Source: Thermodesulfobacteriota bacterium (GTDB lineage Bacteria; Desulfobacterota; WTBG01; CAIYCZ01; CAIRTM01). Taken from it: a stretch of DNA of 64,000 nucleotides. Both the position numbers and the translations under genes were made by a program. Within the stretch, counting starts at the first letter, position 1; every line of letters starts with the position of its first letter. The notes beneath the pieces are model-generated. The model was given only the letters and a program-made list of their open reading frames with translations, was not told where the DNA came from and made no database searches. Shown here in pieces: positions 26,947 through 37,007 of the stretch. Where the stretch lies: positions 1 through 64,000 of the forward strand of contig JAOAHH010000151.1 in the NCBI GenBank assembly GCA_026415325.1, written 5' to 3'.

Positions 26947-27585
26947 TTACGAAATGCCAAACTGCTGCAGGAATTCTTTAGTGATTCCCGATGTGCGGCG
27001 CGAAAGAAGAAATTTTTCAACGTACTTTGCAATAAGGTCGTTTTCGAGGTTCACCTTTTCGCCGACTTTTTTGTATTGCAACGTGGTTTTGGCAAATGTA
27101 TGGGGAATAATCATTACATCAAATTCATTCTGAGTACATGAATTTACCGTGAGACTGATGCCGTCAACGGCAATTGAACCTTTTTCAATCACATACGCAA
27201 GAATACCTACGGGTGCCTGAATCCGTAGGCACATAAAGTCACCTTTTCGTTCAATGCCCCGAATAATGCCGATGCCGTCGATATGTCCGGTGACCAGATG
27301 GCCACCGAGCCTGTCCGAGAGCCGCAGGGCACGCTCCAAATTCACACGGTCGCCGACTTTTTTTTCATTGAATGTAGTGCGGTTCAGCGTTTCAGGGGAA
27401 ACGTCAACCGAGAAGCAGCACTCCTGACGCGCCGTCACCGTAAGGCATGCACCGTCAATGGCAATGCTTTCGCCAAGTGTCAGCCCGTCACCCGCAAAAG
27501 CGCCGTTGATGACCATTTCAAGGCCAGCGCCGCGGCGTACTGTTTTTTTTATTTCTCCCACCGACTCCACAAGGCCAGTAAACAT
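26947..27585 (-). CDS. ribE: Riboflavin synthase alpha subunit
   Basis: The 212-residue protein begins MFTGLVESVGEIKK and has two homologous lumazine-binding halves, marked by IAIDGACLTV and IAVDGISLTVN. It dismutates two molecules of 6,7-dimethyl-8-ribityllumazine to riboflavin and its pyrimidine precursor. It is the first gene after an excellent promoter, so the four genes ribE to nusB can be expressed apart from ribD. No FMN riboswitch is visible before it. Confidence 0.97.
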   Translation of the reverse strand: MFTGLVESVGEIKKTVRRGAGLEMVINGAFAGDGLTLGESIAIDGACLTVTARQECCFSVDVSPETLNRTTFNEKKVGDRVNLERALRLSDRLGGHLVTGHIDGIGIIRGIERKGDFMCLRIQAPVGILAYVIEKGSIAVDGISLTVNSCTQNEFDVMIIPHTFAKTTLQYKKVGEKVNLENDLIAKYVEKFLLSRRTSGITKEFLQQFGIS

Positions 27586-27616
27586 GGCGACAATCCTTTG
27601 CTTTACCTAAAACAAA

Positions 27617-27645
27617 AGTATAAGCTTATGGGATAGGGGTGTCAA
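27617..27645 (-). promoter_or_regulatory. Strong promoter of ribE-ribBA-ribH-nusB
   Basis: On the minus strand TTGACA (27645-27640), a 17-bp spacer and TATACT (27622-27617), about 32 bp upstream of the ribE ATG. It lies in the 155-bp gap after ribD. Confidence 0.8.
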
Positions 27646-27740
27646 CGGGAATTATGGCAATTACGAAAAAGAAAAGAATTGTCGGAGGTTGTTGGGGCAA
27701 TGTTCTGATGCGCACATGCAAGGCGGTTTGCTGGATACCA

Positions 27741-28859
27741 TCAAGTGCGGGGTTGTACATAGCCTGTAACAAGGAAATCAGAGCCGATACGCTTTATGGT
27801 CATGTTGCTGAGTGTTATGGCTTTTGCAATTTTCCGTATCCCCTTGCCACCAACGACATGAATTGCCTTTCTGCCGCCGATGATTTTCGGTGCATAGAAA
27901 AACATAATTTTATCGACAATCTCTGCGGCAAGGGCAGATGCGTTCAACTCCGAGCCGCCTTCAATCAACAGTGAAGCAATCCCCATGGCGCCGAGTTTTT
28001 TTATCAGTGCTTTTAAATCAATAAGCCCTCTCTTCAGAGGAACAGAAAAGATTTGCGCACCGGTTGCTTGTATCTGCCGTGCTTTGCGGGATTGGGCAAG
28101 CGCGGGTGAGGTTGCGAGCAATGTGCCTTGAGCAAGTTTTGTTTGTAAAACCTTGCTCGAAAGCGGGATGCGCAATTTTTCATCAACAATAACGCGCAAA
28201 GGATTTTTAACGGATTTTTCCGAGAGCCGAGCGGTGAGCCGCGGGTTATCGGCTAGAACGGTGCCAATGCCGACCATAACCGCATCAACCTCAGATCGGA
28301 TTTTATGGACATACCTTCGTGAGTGCTCGCAGGTAATCCATTTTGAATCACCGGTAACCGTTGCAATATTGCCGTCAAGGGTAAGGCCGGCCTTGAGCGT
28401 GACAAACGGAACGTTGCGGGTGATATATTTAATAAACGCCTCATTGAGCAGCCGGCACTGCTCTTCGAGCAGACCAGTCTCAACCGTAATGCCGGCCATC
28501 CTTAACTTTTGTATCCCTCTGCCGCTCACCGCAGGATTGGGATCGACCATGCCGACGAATATCCGGGTGATGCCGCTTGTGATAATGGCATCGGTGCACG
28601 GCGGGGTTTTCCCGTAATGGCAGCACGGTTCGAGCGTCACATACATCGTTGCACCGTACGCCTCGCTACCGGCCTGCTGCAATGCGTTGATTTCGGCATG
28701 ATGCCCGCCGAAGCGCTCATGATAGCCACGGCCGATAACAACATTGTTTTTTACAATTACCGCTCCGACAAGAGGATTCGGGCTGACCCATCCCATGCCG
28801 CGACGGGCAAGCTGAAGTGCGAGTTTCATGAAATGTTCGTGGTCGGTCACAGAGGACAT
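27741..28859 (-). CDS. ribD: Bifunctional diaminohydroxyphosphoribosylaminopyrimidine deaminase / reductase
   Basis: A 372-residue protein: the deaminase domain has HAEINALQQAG and PCCHYGKTPPCTDAII zinc motifs, and the reductase domain has LTLDGNIATVTGDSKWI, and SLLIEGGSELNASALA near the C-terminus. It performs the second and third steps of riboflavin synthesis. It starts just 20 bp after nrdR, so it is transcribed from an upstream promoter, unlike ribE. Confidence 0.97.
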   Translation of the reverse strand: MSSVTDHEHFMKLALQLARRGMGWVSPNPLVGAVIVKNNVVIGRGYHERFGGHHAEINALQQAGSEAYGATMYVTLEPCCHYGKTPPCTDAIITSGITRIFVGMVDPNPAVSGRGIQKLRMAGITVETGLLEEQCRLLNEAFIKYITRNVPFVTLKAGLTLDGNIATVTGDSKWITCEHSRRYVHKIRSEVDAVMVGIGTVLADNPRLTARLSEKSVKNPLRVIVDEKLRIPLSSKVLQTKLAQGTLLATSPALAQSRKARQIQATGAQIFSVPLKRGLIDLKALIKKLGAMGIASLLIEGGSELNASALAAEIVDKIMFFYAPKIIGGRKAIHVVGGKGIRKIAKAITLSNMTIKRIGSDFLVTGYVQPRT

Positions 28860-28879
28860 GCGTATGGGAATAGCTTTTT

Positions 28880-29338
28880 TCAGCTTTTTCCTTTAATCAC
28901 CGCCTTCACCTCTTCCATGAAGTCGGTTATGTCTTTAAACGACCGGTAAACTGATGCAAACCGGACATAGGCAACGGCATCGAGCTGGTGGAGCTCCTGC
29001 ATCACTTTTTCACCGATTTCACTGCTCGGAATTTCCTTGACACCGCGTTCCAATAGACTTCGTTCGATGCGATCGGTGATTTCCTCAAGTTTGTCAATGC
29101 TGATATCACGTTTTTGGCAGGCTTTTTTTAGTCCCTCAAGGATTTTTCTGCGATCGTACGGTTCCCGACGATTGTCCTTTTTGATAATCGCCGGCATGGT
29201 TTCCTCGATTGTTTCATGTGTGGTAAACCGTTTCTGGCACGACAGACATTCCCTGCGGCGGCGGATGGTTTCGCCATCACGGCTGATACGTGAATCAATC
29301 ACTTTATCCTCTAAGCTATTACAATACGGGCATTTCAT
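28880..29338 (-). CDS. nrdR: Transcriptional repressor NrdR
   Basis: The 152-residue protein starts [17 protein letters not shown], with a four-cysteine zinc ribbon (CPYC and CLSC) and then an ATP-cone domain ([24 protein letters not shown]). NrdR represses ribonucleotide reductase genes in response to ATP or dATP. The ATG at 29338 is chosen because it overlaps the comEB stop; a start three codons earlier is possible but less like the family. It lies among genes for dCMP deaminase and riboflavin synthesis, a common order. Confidence 0.96.
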   Translation of the reverse strand: MKCPYCNSLEDKVIDSRISRDGETIRRRRECLSCQKRFTTHETIEETMPAIIKKDNRREPYDRRKILEGLKKACQKRDISIDKLEEITDRIERSLLERGVKEIPSSEIGEKVMQELHQLDAVAYVRFASVYRSFKDITDFMEEVKAVIKGKS

Positions 29339-29811
29339 GGCGTGCAAGCCTCACTGCTTACGGGTGTCATGATAATACGGGTTTCCTGAAGAAGGGCGCG
29401 GGAGAGGTCATCGGGATATCCTTCTTCAAAGACGATTTCCGCAATGCCTGCGTTGATCAGCATTTTCAGACAAATGTTGCAGGGGAAGGTTGTGCAAAAG
29501 AGGGTAGCCTCTCGGATGCTGATGCCGTGATAGGCTGCCTGGATGATTGCATTCTGCTCGGCATGGAGCCCCCGGCAAAGTTCGTGGCGCTGGCCTGACG
29601 GGATATCGTATTGTGTGCGCAGGCACCCAACATCTTTGCAGTGGGCAAGTCCGGTCGGCGCGCCGTTGTAGCCAGTAGCAAGGATGCGTTTGTCTTTCAC
29701 AAGCACGGCACCGACTTTGCGCCGCATACAGGTTGAGCGCCGGGCGACCAAATGCGCAATGTCCATAAAATACTGTTGCCAATCAGGTCGCTGCATACCC
29801 GTATAATTCAT
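29335..29811 (-). CDS. comEB: dCMP deaminase family protein
   Basis: The 158-residue protein has zinc-dependent cytidine deaminase motifs HAEQNAI and [15 protein letters not shown], preceded by [14 protein letters not shown] and the substrate-binding region [17 protein letters not shown]. It should convert dCMP to dUMP. It overlaps nrdR by 4 bp and starts 47 bp after rpiB. The dUMP made here joins that formed by dut. Confidence 0.93.
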   Translation of the reverse strand: MNYTGMQRPDWQQYFMDIAHLVARRSTCMRRKVGAVLVKDKRILATGYNGAPTGLAHCKDVGCLRTQYDIPSGQRHELCRGLHAEQNAIIQAAYHGISIREATLFCTTFPCNICLKMLINAGIAEIVFEEGYPDDLSRALLQETRIIMTPVSSEACTP

Positions 29812-29858
29812 GGCGCTCTGCCCTGTTGAGGGCTGTGAAGGGTTCCTCGGACACGTGC

Positions 29859-30332
29859 TTACGGTTCCGGCAGAATGTCTTTTTTGAAATTTTCCTGCTC
29901 GATAGCGCGGATAAGATCGAGCCGGCGCTGGTGTCGACCCCCTTCAAACGGAGTGGTGCGCCAGAGTTCAAGAATGCGGCGCGCGCGATCAGGGTCGATT
30001 GATTCAGAGAGCACCAACACGTTTGCATCGTTATGCTTTCTGCTCATAACAGCACTGTGTTCGTCATGACAGAGTGCTGCGCGGACATCGGGAAATTTGT
30101 TTGCCGTGATCGACATGCCAATACCAGAGCCGCATATTAAAATGCCGCGATCACATTCGCGGCATGAAACTTTATGGGCAACAATACCTGCAATACCGGG
30201 ATAATCAACCGCCTCTTCTGAAAATACGCCCACATCATCCACCGTAACCCCTTGTTGCTGCAGATAGTGCACCAACATGTTTTTGAGCTTGAAACCGCGG
30301 TGGTCAGAGCCGATGGAAATTTTTTCGGGCAC
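29859..30332 (-). CDS. rpiB: Ribose-5-phosphate isomerase B
   Basis: The 157-residue protein has [11 protein letters not shown] and GVDYPG-like (AVDYPGIAG) strands, the catalytic cysteine region [13 protein letters not shown] and [17 protein letters not shown]. It isomerises ribose 5-phosphate and ribulose 5-phosphate, giving substrate for RibB. It is 5 bp after fabF, so it is read on the same transcript. Confidence 0.96.
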   Translation of the reverse strand: MPEKISIGSDHRGFKLKNMLVHYLQQQGVTVDDVGVFSEEAVDYPGIAGIVAHKVSCRECDRGILICGSGIGMSITANKFPDVRAALCHDEHSAVMSRKHNDANVLVLSESIDPDRARRILELWRTTPFEGGRHQRRLDLIRAIEQENFKKDILPEP

Positions 30333-30337
30333 TCCTG

Positions 30338-31588
30338 CTATCCCTCAAACCGTTTAAAAACCAGCGTTGCGTTTGTTCCCCCGAAACCGAACGAGTTGCT
30401 GATTGCAGCCCTGACTCGGTGTTCCCGCGCCACATTCGGCACATAGTCAAGATCGCATTCAGGGTCGGGATTGTCGTAATTAATGGTCGGCGGAATGATG
30501 CCGTGCTTCAGGGTCAGCACCGTGTAAATTGCCTCCACCCCTCCCGCAGCGCCCAGTAGGTGTCCGGTCATGGATTTTGTGGAACTGACGGCGATTTTTT
30601 TGCTGCGGTCCTTAAAAACCGTCTTAATGGCCTGCGTTTCTGCAAGGTCATTTGCCGGAGTGGAGGTGCCATGGGCGTTAATGTAGTCGACTTCTTCATA
30701 ATTCAGACCGGCATCTTTGAGGGCAAGACTCATGCATCGTGCTGCACCTTCTCCGTTGGGGGAAGGTGCAGTAATATGGTAGGCGTCGGCATTGCACCCG
30801 AAGCCAATGATCTCAGCATAGATCGGCGCGCCGCGCTTTTTGGCATGTTCAAGCTCTTCGAGAATTAAAATGCCTGCGCCTTCGGCAATGACAAATCCAT
30901 CCCGGTCACGCTCAAACGGCCTACTTGCACGCTCTGGCTCGTGGTTATGTGAGGCTGAGAGCGCCTTCATCGAGCTGAACCCGCCGATGGCAAGCGGCGT
31001 AATGGTTGATTCTACGCCGCCAGCGATCATTGCATCGGCGTCACCGCGCTGGATGATTTTGAACGCCTCGCCGATCGAATGATTGCCGGTGGCGCACGCA
31101 GTCACCATGCTGCTGTTGGGACCTTTTGCGCCGAAGTACATTGAAATATGCCCCGGTGCAAGGTTGATGATGAGCATCGGCACGAAAAACGGCGAAATCT
31201 TTTTCGGCCCTTCTTTAAGGTAGAGTGCGTGATACTTTTCGATCGTCGCAAGCCCTCCAAGGCCTGCGCCGACAAGCACGCCCACACGCTCGGCATTTTC
31301 TTCATTGATAACCAGCCCCGCATCCTGCACCGCCATTTTGCCACTGGCAAGGGCATAATGCAGGAAGATGTCCATCTTTTTTATTTCTTTTTTGTCTTCG
31401 ATATAGTTCTCGGGGTTGAAGTTTTTCACTTCACCGGCTATTCTGACCGGAAAATCAGAGGCATCAAAACGGGTAATGGGGCCGATGCCGGAACGGCCGT
31501 TACACACCGCATCCCAGTTTTCTGCAACGGTGTTGCCGAGCGGCGTAACCATACCCATGCCGGTTATGACGACACGCCTTTTTTCCAT
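30338..31588 (-). CDS. fabF: Beta-ketoacyl-ACP synthase II
   Basis: The 416-residue protein begins [19 protein letters not shown]. The thiolase-fold catalytic triad is visible: Cys165 in VTACATGNH, His306 in NAHGTSTP and His343 in [13 protein letters not shown]. It elongates acyl-ACP with malonyl-ACP. The start at 31588 is used because conserved sequence begins there; upstream in-frame codons overlap the intergenic region after acpP. It follows acpP by 80 bp. Confidence 0.97.
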   Translation of the reverse strand: MEKRRVVITGMGMVTPLGNTVAENWDAVCNGRSGIGPITRFDASDFPVRIAGEVKNFNPENYIEDKKEIKKMDIFLHYALASGKMAVQDAGLVINEENAERVGVLVGAGLGGLATIEKYHALYLKEGPKKISPFFVPMLIINLAPGHISMYFGAKGPNSSMVTACATGNHSIGEAFKIIQRGDADAMIAGGVESTITPLAIGGFSSMKALSASHNHEPERASRPFERDRDGFVIAEGAGILILEELEHAKKRGAPIYAEIIGFGCNADAYHITAPSPNGEGAARCMSLALKDAGLNYEEVDYINAHGTSTPANDLAETQAIKTVFKDRSKKIAVSSTKSMTGHLLGAAGGVEAIYTVLTLKHGIIPPTINYDNPDPECDLDYVPNVAREHRVRAAISNSFGFGGTNATLVFKRFEG

Positions 31589-31668
31589 GACTGCTGCTCC
31601 TCGTTGTGGTACATGTGACACGTCAGGCACTGTTCGTGCAGTGCCTGTGGTGGGGGAGCCCCACAAAA

Positions 31669-31917
31669 CTACTCTTTTTTCATATGTGCCTTGATATAGT
31701 CGATTGCGTCCTGAACCGTTCTGATCTTTTCCGCGTCTTCGTCGGGAATCTCCTGATTGAATTTCTCTTCAAACACCATGATGAGTTCCACAAGGTCAAG
31801 GGAATCGGCGCCAAGGTCATCAACAAATGAAGCCTCGGGCACGACCTCTTCTGGGCTTACGGAAAGCTGTTCCACGATAATGTCTTTAACCAGTTCTTCC
31901 ACGCTTTTATCTGCCAT
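31669..31917 (-). CDS. acpP: Acyl carrier protein
   Basis: An 82-residue acidic protein with the phosphopantetheine attachment serine in [14 protein letters not shown] (Ser39). It carries growing acyl chains. The ATG at 31917 has a GGAGGAAT-type ribosome-binding site. It lies between fabG (50 bp upstream) and fabF. Confidence 0.97.
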   Translation of the reverse strand: MADKSVEELVKDIIVEQLSVSPEEVVPEASFVDDLGADSLDLVELIMVFEEKFNQEIPDEDAEKIRTVQDAIDYIKAHMKKE

Positions 31918-31967
31918 TGTGCATTCCTCCTGTGTCCTGTTCTTTTTCTGGGTTGATATTGATCGGG

Positions 31968-32708
31968 CTACATGTAGAGCCCGCCATTCACATGAATGAC
32001 CTGCCCGGTGATATATGCGGCAAGGTCGCTTGCCAAAAAACAGACAAGATGCGCCACATCTTCGGGCATGCCAAGCTTTTGCGCCGGAATCATCGCGATC
32101 ATGGCTTCCCGTTCCTTGTCTGGAATCGCATCGGTCATGGCCGTTTTGATAAATCCGGGTGCAACGGCATTGACCGTTATCCCGCAATGTGCGTATTCAC
32201 GCGCCACTGCTTTCGTGAATCCCATGATCGCTGCTTTTGAGGCAGCGTAGTTAGCTTGCCCCGGATTGCCCATGGCACCGGTAACCGATGCAATGTTGAT
32301 GATCCGTCCGTACTTGTTTCGGAACATATATCTGATTGCCGCTTTGGTACAGTTGAAGGTGCCTTTCAGGTTGACAGCAATCACCTGATCCCACTGCTCC
32401 TCTTTCATCCGGAGGAGCACCATATCCCGGGTAATGCCGGCGTTATTGACCAGAATATCGAGTTTCCCAAAGGTATCGATTGTTTTTTTGATTGCTTCTT
32501 CACATGCGGCAAGATTAACAACATCAAGGACAAACGGCAAAGCACGCCGACCGAATGCTTCAACTTCATGTGCAACCGTGCTTACGGTTGCTTCATTGAT
32601 ATCCGCAATGACCACATCAGCGCCGTACTGTGCAAGAGTCAGTGCGATTGTTTTCCCGATACCCTGTCCAGCACCAGTGACCAGCGCAATGTTATTTTCT
32701 AAATTCAT
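31968..32708 (-). CDS. fabG: 3-oxoacyl-ACP reductase
   Basis: A 246-residue short-chain dehydrogenase with [12 protein letters not shown] (NADP-binding), [14 protein letters not shown], catalytic serine-tyrosine-lysine in the [19 protein letters not shown] segment, and a C-terminal [15 protein letters not shown]. This matches FabG closely. It reduces beta-ketoacyl-ACP with NADPH. The start at 32708 ([12 protein letters not shown]) is preferred over a codon 18 residues upstream. It follows the acyl-CoA dehydrogenase by 31 bp. Confidence 0.95.
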   Translation of the reverse strand: MNLENNIALVTGAGQGIGKTIALTLAQYGADVVIADINEATVSTVAHEVEAFGRRALPFVLDVVNLAACEEAIKKTIDTFGKLDILVNNAGITRDMVLLRMKEEQWDQVIAVNLKGTFNCTKAAIRYMFRNKYGRIINIASVTGAMGNPGQANYAASKAAIMGFTKAVAREYAHCGITVNAVAPGFIKTAMTDAIPDKEREAMIAMIPAQKLGMPEDVAHLVCFLASDLAAYITGQVIHVNGGLYM

Positions 32709-32739
32709 GGCAGCACCTTTTATACTATGATTGCAACGG

Positions 32740-33906
32740 CTATTCAATCTTTTTGGCAGCACATTCTTTGATCAGATACTGGCCGATAACGTTGCGCTGA
32801 ATCTGGTTTGTCCCTTCATAGATTTGGAGGATTTTCGCGTCGCGCATCATCTTTTCGACCGGATAATCGCGCATATAGCCGTAGCCGCCGAAAATCTGGA
32901 CTACATCGACCGTTACCCGCATACAAACATCTGTGGCAAAGAGTTTGGCCATAGAAGAGTATTTTGACATGTCTTTTGCGCCTGAATCGCAATAGCGAGA
33001 TGCCTGATAGGTAAGGGCGCGCGCAGCCTCGATTTCGGTCGCCATATTAGCAAGCATGTGGGCCACTGCCTGATGGGAGATGATCGGCTTGCCGAACGTT
33101 GTGCGCTCATGGGCGTATTTGATCGCTTCGTTCAGCGCTCCCTGCGCAAGGCCGACTGCCTGTGCCGCAATACCGGTTCTGGTCTGGTCAAATGTCTTCA
33201 TGGCAACCATAAAGCCCATGCCTTCTTTGCCGAGGAGCATCTCAGCAGGAACCTTGCAGTCTTCAAAAATAAGTTCCCGTGTTGCTGATGCTCTAATACC
33301 CAGTTTCTTCTCTTTTTTGCCGAAGCTGAAGCCCGGCATGCCTTTTTCAAGAATAAAAGCACTTGCACCCCGGGGGCCTTTAGCAGGGTCGGTCTTTGCA
33401 ACAACCGAATAGGTTTCCGCTTCGCCGCCATTGGTGATCCACTGTTTGATGCCGTTCAGGATATAGTGATCGCCCACGCGCTTTGCAGTGGTGCGAATCG
33501 CTGCAACATCACTGCCTGCATTTGACTCGGTGAGCCCGAAAGCCGCAAGTTTTTTCCCCGCAGCTATATCAGGCAAATATTTTTTCTTCTGCTCATGAGT
33601 TCCGAACAGCAAAATCGGATAGGCACCCAGCCCGCTTGCCGCAAAGCTAACCGAAATACCGATGCAGTATTTGCTGAGCTCTTCGACAACGAGGTTGTTT
33701 TCAAAGTTTCCAAATCCCATGCCGCCGTATTCTTCGGGGATGTAGATGCCGAACAGTCCTGCATCCGCAAGGACTTTAAGCACCTCCCACGGGAACTCCT
33801 CCTTTTCATCCAACTCAGCGCGCACTGGAATAATGCGTTCTTTTGCTATTCTGCGTGCAAGCTCAATCATTTGCAACTGTGTTTCCGTCAAGCCGTAATC
33901 AAGCAT
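32740..33906 (-). CDS. Acyl-CoA dehydrogenase
   Basis: A 388-residue flavoprotein with the family signatures: FGLTESNAGSDVAAIRTTA in the middle and QIFGGYGYMRDYPVEKMMRDAKILQIYEGTNQIQRNVI at the end (parts listed), with the catalytic glutamate in YEGT. It should oxidise an acyl-CoA to the enoyl-CoA with electrons to ETF. ATG at 33906 has GGAGAA upstream; a TTG four codons earlier also exists. It sits inside the fatty-acid synthesis operon between fabH and fabG, where fabD is usual. Whether it acts in biosynthesis, for instance as an enoyl reductase or in making a starter acyl group, is unknown. Confidence 0.92.
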   Translation of the reverse strand: MLDYGLTETQLQMIELARRIAKERIIPVRAELDEKEEFPWEVLKVLADAGLFGIYIPEEYGGMGFGNFENNLVVEELSKYCIGISVSFAASGLGAYPILLFGTHEQKKKYLPDIAAGKKLAAFGLTESNAGSDVAAIRTTAKRVGDHYILNGIKQWITNGGEAETYSVVAKTDPAKGPRGASAFILEKGMPGFSFGKKEKKLGIRASATRELIFEDCKVPAEMLLGKEGMGFMVAMKTFDQTRTGIAAQAVGLAQGALNEAIKYAHERTTFGKPIISHQAVAHMLANMATEIEAARALTYQASRYCDSGAKDMSKYSSMAKLFATDVCMRVTVDVVQIFGGYGYMRDYPVEKMMRDAKILQIYEGTNQIQRNVIGQYLIKECAAKKIE

Positions 33907-33933
33907 AGTGTTCTCCAACCTTTCTATATTCTG

Positions 33934-34914
33934 TTACCAGCGAATAAGTGCCGATCCCCACGTAAACCCTGCCCCAAACGCATCAAGCAGGATGAGATCG
34001 TTTTTTTTGATGCGATGCTGCCGGTTGGCTTCATCAAGGGCAATTGGTATTGAAGCCGATGAGGTATTTCCATATTTTTCGATGTTCATAAATACTTTTT
34101 CTGGCGGCAGATCAAGCCGTTTTGCAATCGCCTGAATGATGCGGATATTGGCCTGATGTGATATTAAAAGGTCGATGTCCTCCCCCTTGAGGTTGTTGTG
34201 CCGAAGCGCAGTGAGCGCCGCCTCTTCAAGTGACTTGACCGCAATTTTAAAAACTTTATTGCCGTCCATTTTCAGGTAGTGCATCCGTTTGGCAATGCTT
34301 TCATGGGATGCTGGGCACGCAGACCCACCGCCGGGCATGTACAGAAGGTCTGCACAGGAGCCGTCTGAGTATAAATGCGTCGATAAAATGCCGCGCTCTC
34401 CTTTTTCGCGGGATACAACAACTGCACCGGCGCCGTCCCCGAAGAGGATGCAGGTGGTACGGTCTTGATAGTCGGTTATTTTCGACAGCAGTTCAGTCCC
34501 GACAACCAGTGCTTTTTTGCACGAACCTGCTTTGATGCAATTGTCGGCAATTGCAAGGCTATAGAGAAAGCCGGTGCAACCGGCTGACACATCAAATGCC
34601 CAAGCATGCGTTGCTTTGAGTTTGTTCTGAAGGATGCAGGCAACGGAGGGGGTCGGCATGTCCGGTGTTATTGTCCCAACGATAATTATATCGAGCTCGT
34701 TCGGAGCAACACCTGCCATGTCAAGTGCATTGAGCGCGGCACGGTAGGCAAACGTTGAAACTGTCTCGCCGTCCGATGCGATTCTGCGCTCCTTAATGCC
34801 GGTTCTGGTGATGATCCACTCCTCGGTGGTATCAACCATTGCCTCCAGGTCCTTATTGGTGAGGACCTTTTCCGGCGTGCTTGAACCCGTACCAATGATC
34901 CGCGTTTTATACAT
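33934..34914 (-). CDS. fabH: Beta-ketoacyl-ACP synthase III
   Basis: The 326-residue protein starts MYKTRIIGTGSSTPEKVLTN, with active-site Cys113 in VSAGCTGFLYSL, and His and Asn in LLISHQANIRII and EKYGNTSSASIP. It starts fatty-acid synthesis by condensing acetyl-CoA (or another acyl-CoA) with malonyl-ACP. The ATG at 34914 is used; upstream in-frame sequence runs back into rpmF. plsX, normally between rpmF and fabH, is missing. Confidence 0.96.
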   Translation of the reverse strand: MYKTRIIGTGSSTPEKVLTNKDLEAMVDTTEEWIITRTGIKERRIASDGETVSTFAYRAALNALDMAGVAPNELDIIIVGTITPDMPTPSVACILQNKLKATHAWAFDVSAGCTGFLYSLAIADNCIKAGSCKKALVVGTELLSKITDYQDRTTCILFGDGAGAVVVSREKGERGILSTHLYSDGSCADLLYMPGGGSACPASHESIAKRMHYLKMDGNKVFKIAVKSLEEAALTALRHNNLKGEDIDLLISHQANIRIIQAIAKRLDLPPEKVFMNIEKYGNTSSASIPIALDEANRQHRIKKNDLILLDAFGAGFTWGSALIRW

Positions 34915-34928
34915 TGCACCCGTCAGAC

Positions 34929-35111
34929 TTATTCTTTTATTATTGCAACAACCTCGCGACCTTTGTAATACCCGCATTTCGAGCAGGCACGATGAGGGAG
35001 CTTGGGTTCATTGCATTGCGGGCAGGTACCGACATTTGCCGGTGTGAGCGCATGATGTGCCCGCCGTGTCCGGGTACGGCTTTTTGATATCTTTTTTTTA
35101 GGTACCGCCAT
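34929..35111 (-). CDS. rpmF: Ribosomal protein L32
   Basis: A 60-residue basic protein [19 protein letters not shown] with a zinc-ribbon of four cysteines ([25 protein letters not shown]). It is a constituent of the large subunit. It lies 16 bp after yceD, the common yceD-rpmF order, and 14 bp before fabH. Confidence 0.97.
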   Translation of the reverse strand: MAVPKKKISKSRTRTRRAHHALTPANVGTCPQCNEPKLPHRACSKCGYYKGREVVAIIKE

Positions 35112-35127
35112 GTCTTTATCCTTATCT

Positions 35128-35685
35128 CTATTTTTTATGTCTCCGTATGCGAAACGGCAACGTCTTAATAGCTTCCGCAGAACGACTGCAATCGCATATT
35201 GTTTCATTCAAATTCGTTCCGCACTGAGGGCAGAGTCCTTTGCAGGCTTCCGAACAGTGCGGATAATCGGGCATTGCCAGATAAATCTGCTCTCGTACTA
35301 AGGGGCGAAGGTCAATACTCTCGCCAGTGTAATAAGCAATATCGGTGTCTTCCTCGTCTGGCTGGGTGTGGCGCTGCGGTGTGCCGGTCTGCGAGACAAG
35401 CACATAGCGGTACGTCTCATCGAGGCGATGCATAAATACGCTCAGACACCGCACGCACTGAAGCTGCACCACGAGTTGCAACGAGCCTTCTGCGATAATG
35501 GTGTCAGCTGAACGTGAAAACCGAAAATCCAGCTCGACCGGTGACATGACCGTAAAAGACTCGTTCTGCGCTTCAAGGATATCGACAAGCGCAGCACTAT
35601 CCCATGATGTGGTCAGATGCAGACCTGCATCAGGAATGTCTTCAACGGCGATCGAAAAAACGCACCCCAGTTTTAAGGAGGTCAT
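35128..35685 (-). CDS. yceD: YceD/DUF177 family protein (likely 23S rRNA accumulation protein)
   Basis: A 185-residue protein with the DUF177 pattern: [22 protein letters not shown] and, in the C-terminal half, [22 protein letters not shown] and [19 protein letters not shown], a potential metal site. In Escherichia coli YceD affects 23S rRNA levels; its precise action is not established. It is the first gene of the yceD-rpmF-fab group. I could not define its promoter with certainty; TTGACA occurs on the minus strand about 50 bp upstream but a matching -10 is poor. Confidence 0.9.
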   Translation of the reverse strand: MTSLKLGCVFSIAVEDIPDAGLHLTTSWDSAALVDILEAQNESFTVMSPVELDFRFSRSADTIIAEGSLQLVVQLQCVRCLSVFMHRLDETYRYVLVSQTGTPQRHTQPDEEDTDIAYYTGESIDLRPLVREQIYLAMPDYPHCSEACKGLCPQCGTNLNETICDCSRSAEAIKTLPFRIRRHKK

Positions 35686-35824
35686 TGTTTACTAAATATT
35701 ATGAGTCTTTGTCAATGCAATTTTTTAAAGACCCAAGTTTAACATTTTTTCCCCCAAGAGACAATCGGGAAAATGCCTTTCATCAGTAGCACGACAACAT
35801 GTTGCTGTGCGATCGAAGAGTCCC

Positions 35825-35853
35825 TTGACAAGGCTGTGCATCGATACTACAAA
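35825..35853 (+). promoter_or_regulatory. Promoter of the ureohydrolase gene
   Basis: TTGACA (35825-35830), 17-bp spacer, TACAAA (35848-35853), about 35 bp before the ATG at 35888. Confidence 0.65.
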
Positions 35854-35887
35854 AGAGACCCACAACGTTTAACAAAGGATTATTATC

Positions 35888-36934
35888 ATGGCACTTCAAA
35901 AACAAACACACCATGCTGCGTTTGATCCAAATGACGTCGCGTTGCGCACGGGCACGATTTTCGGATTGCCGTTTACCGCTCAGGATGCATCGGTTGTGCT
36001 GATCCCAGTACCGTGGGAAGTAACGGTTTCTTCGGGTACGGGAACAGCGAACGGGCCTGCGGCGATTCTCGAGGCGTCTTTTCAAATTGATCTTTTTGGC
36101 GAGGAGACCGGTGATGCATGGCGTTACGGTATCTTCATGCTTCCGATTCCTGATGATGTCACTGCTCAAAGCATGAGAATGAGGGAAAAAGCATCTGCCA
36201 TTATCGATGCGCTTGCCAATGGAGCCGACCGTGCCGGTTTTGTCTCTGATTATACGGCGATTGAAAGAGCCTGTGAATCGCTTTTTGCTTGGGTCAGGAC
36301 AACCGCACTCGCATTTCTTGAACAGAGGAAAATTGTAGGACTGGTGGGCGGCGATCACAGCGTATCGCTCGGACTTTTGCAGGCTTATGCTACTGTATAT
36401 AGAAATTTTGGTGTTCTGCATATCGACGCACATGCTGATCTGAGAGAACGGTATGAAGGATTTACCTATTCACATGCATCGATTATGCATCATGCACTGG
36501 CGCTGCCGCAGATAACACGGCTTGTACAGGTAGGAGTGCGGGATTTTTGCGAGGCTGAAGCCACTATAATACGCACCCATGGGCGTATTGTTGCCTTCAC
36601 CGGTCAGACGTTGAGCCGCGCCCGTTTTTCCGGTACCCCATGGGACACACTGTGCGATGACATTGTGAGACAACTTCCGGAAAACGTATATATTAGTTTT
36701 GATATCGACGGTCTTGACCCGTCACTGTGTCCGGGAACCGGTACGCCGGTGCCCGGGGGATTGCTTTTTGATGAAGCGGTGCATCTTTTCAGAAAAATAT
36801 GTGCCCAGGGCAAACGGATTATCGGGTTTGATCTGGTCGAAACCGGCGCAGGAACATGGGACGGCGCAGTCGGGGCACGCATGCTGTATGAACTATGCTG
36901 CCGCTCGATCCTTTCAATAAAGGAAAACACATAA
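35888..36934 (+). CDS. speB: Arginase/agmatinase family ureohydrolase
   Basis: A 348-residue protein with the three binuclear manganese motifs: GGDHSVS, HIDAHADLRE and SFDIDGLDPS, followed by GTGTPVPGGL and an Asp-rich VETGAG segment. The family cleaves guanidino compounds to amines and urea; the sequence fits agmatinase best, giving putrescine from agmatine, but substrate is not certain. The C-terminus is normal. It stands alone and is expressed from its own promoter. Downstream (36939-36984) lies an inverted repeat without a T tract. Confidence 0.82.
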   Translation: MALQKQTHHAAFDPNDVALRTGTIFGLPFTAQDASVVLIPVPWEVTVSSGTGTANGPAAILEASFQIDLFGEETGDAWRYGIFMLPIPDDVTAQSMRMREKASAIIDALANGADRAGFVSDYTAIERACESLFAWVRTTALAFLEQRKIVGLVGGDHSVSLGLLQAYATVYRNFGVLHIDAHADLRERYEGFTYSHASIMHHALALPQITRLVQVGVRDFCEAEATIIRTHGRIVAFTGQTLSRARFSGTPWDTLCDDIVRQLPENVYISFDIDGLDPSLCPGTGTPVPGGLLFDEAVHLFRKICAQGKRIIGFDLVETGAGTWDGAVGARMLYELCCRSILSIKENT

Positions 36935-36938
36935 AGCA

Positions 36939-36984
36939 CCAGGCCCCGCAGGCACCTGTGCTAGCGCAGTCCTGCGAGGCCTGG
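36939..36984. repeat. Inverted repeat between the ureohydrolase and flavin-family genes
   Basis: CCAGGCCCCGCAGG (36939-36952) pairs with CCTGCGAGGCCTGG (36971-36984) with one bulge and an 18-base loop. It separates two convergent genes. It may end transcription or protect mRNA, but there is no T tract on either side. Confidence 0.5.
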
Positions 36985-37007
36985 AGAGAATTGGCAATAG
37001 ATGCGCA

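Noticed and set aside
27586-27740. FMN riboswitch before ribE
   Set aside because: The conserved RFN segments are not present; only a sigma-70 promoter is seen.
36939-36984. Rho-independent terminator
   Set aside because: The stem is good but lacks a T run on either strand, so it is listed only as an inverted repeat.
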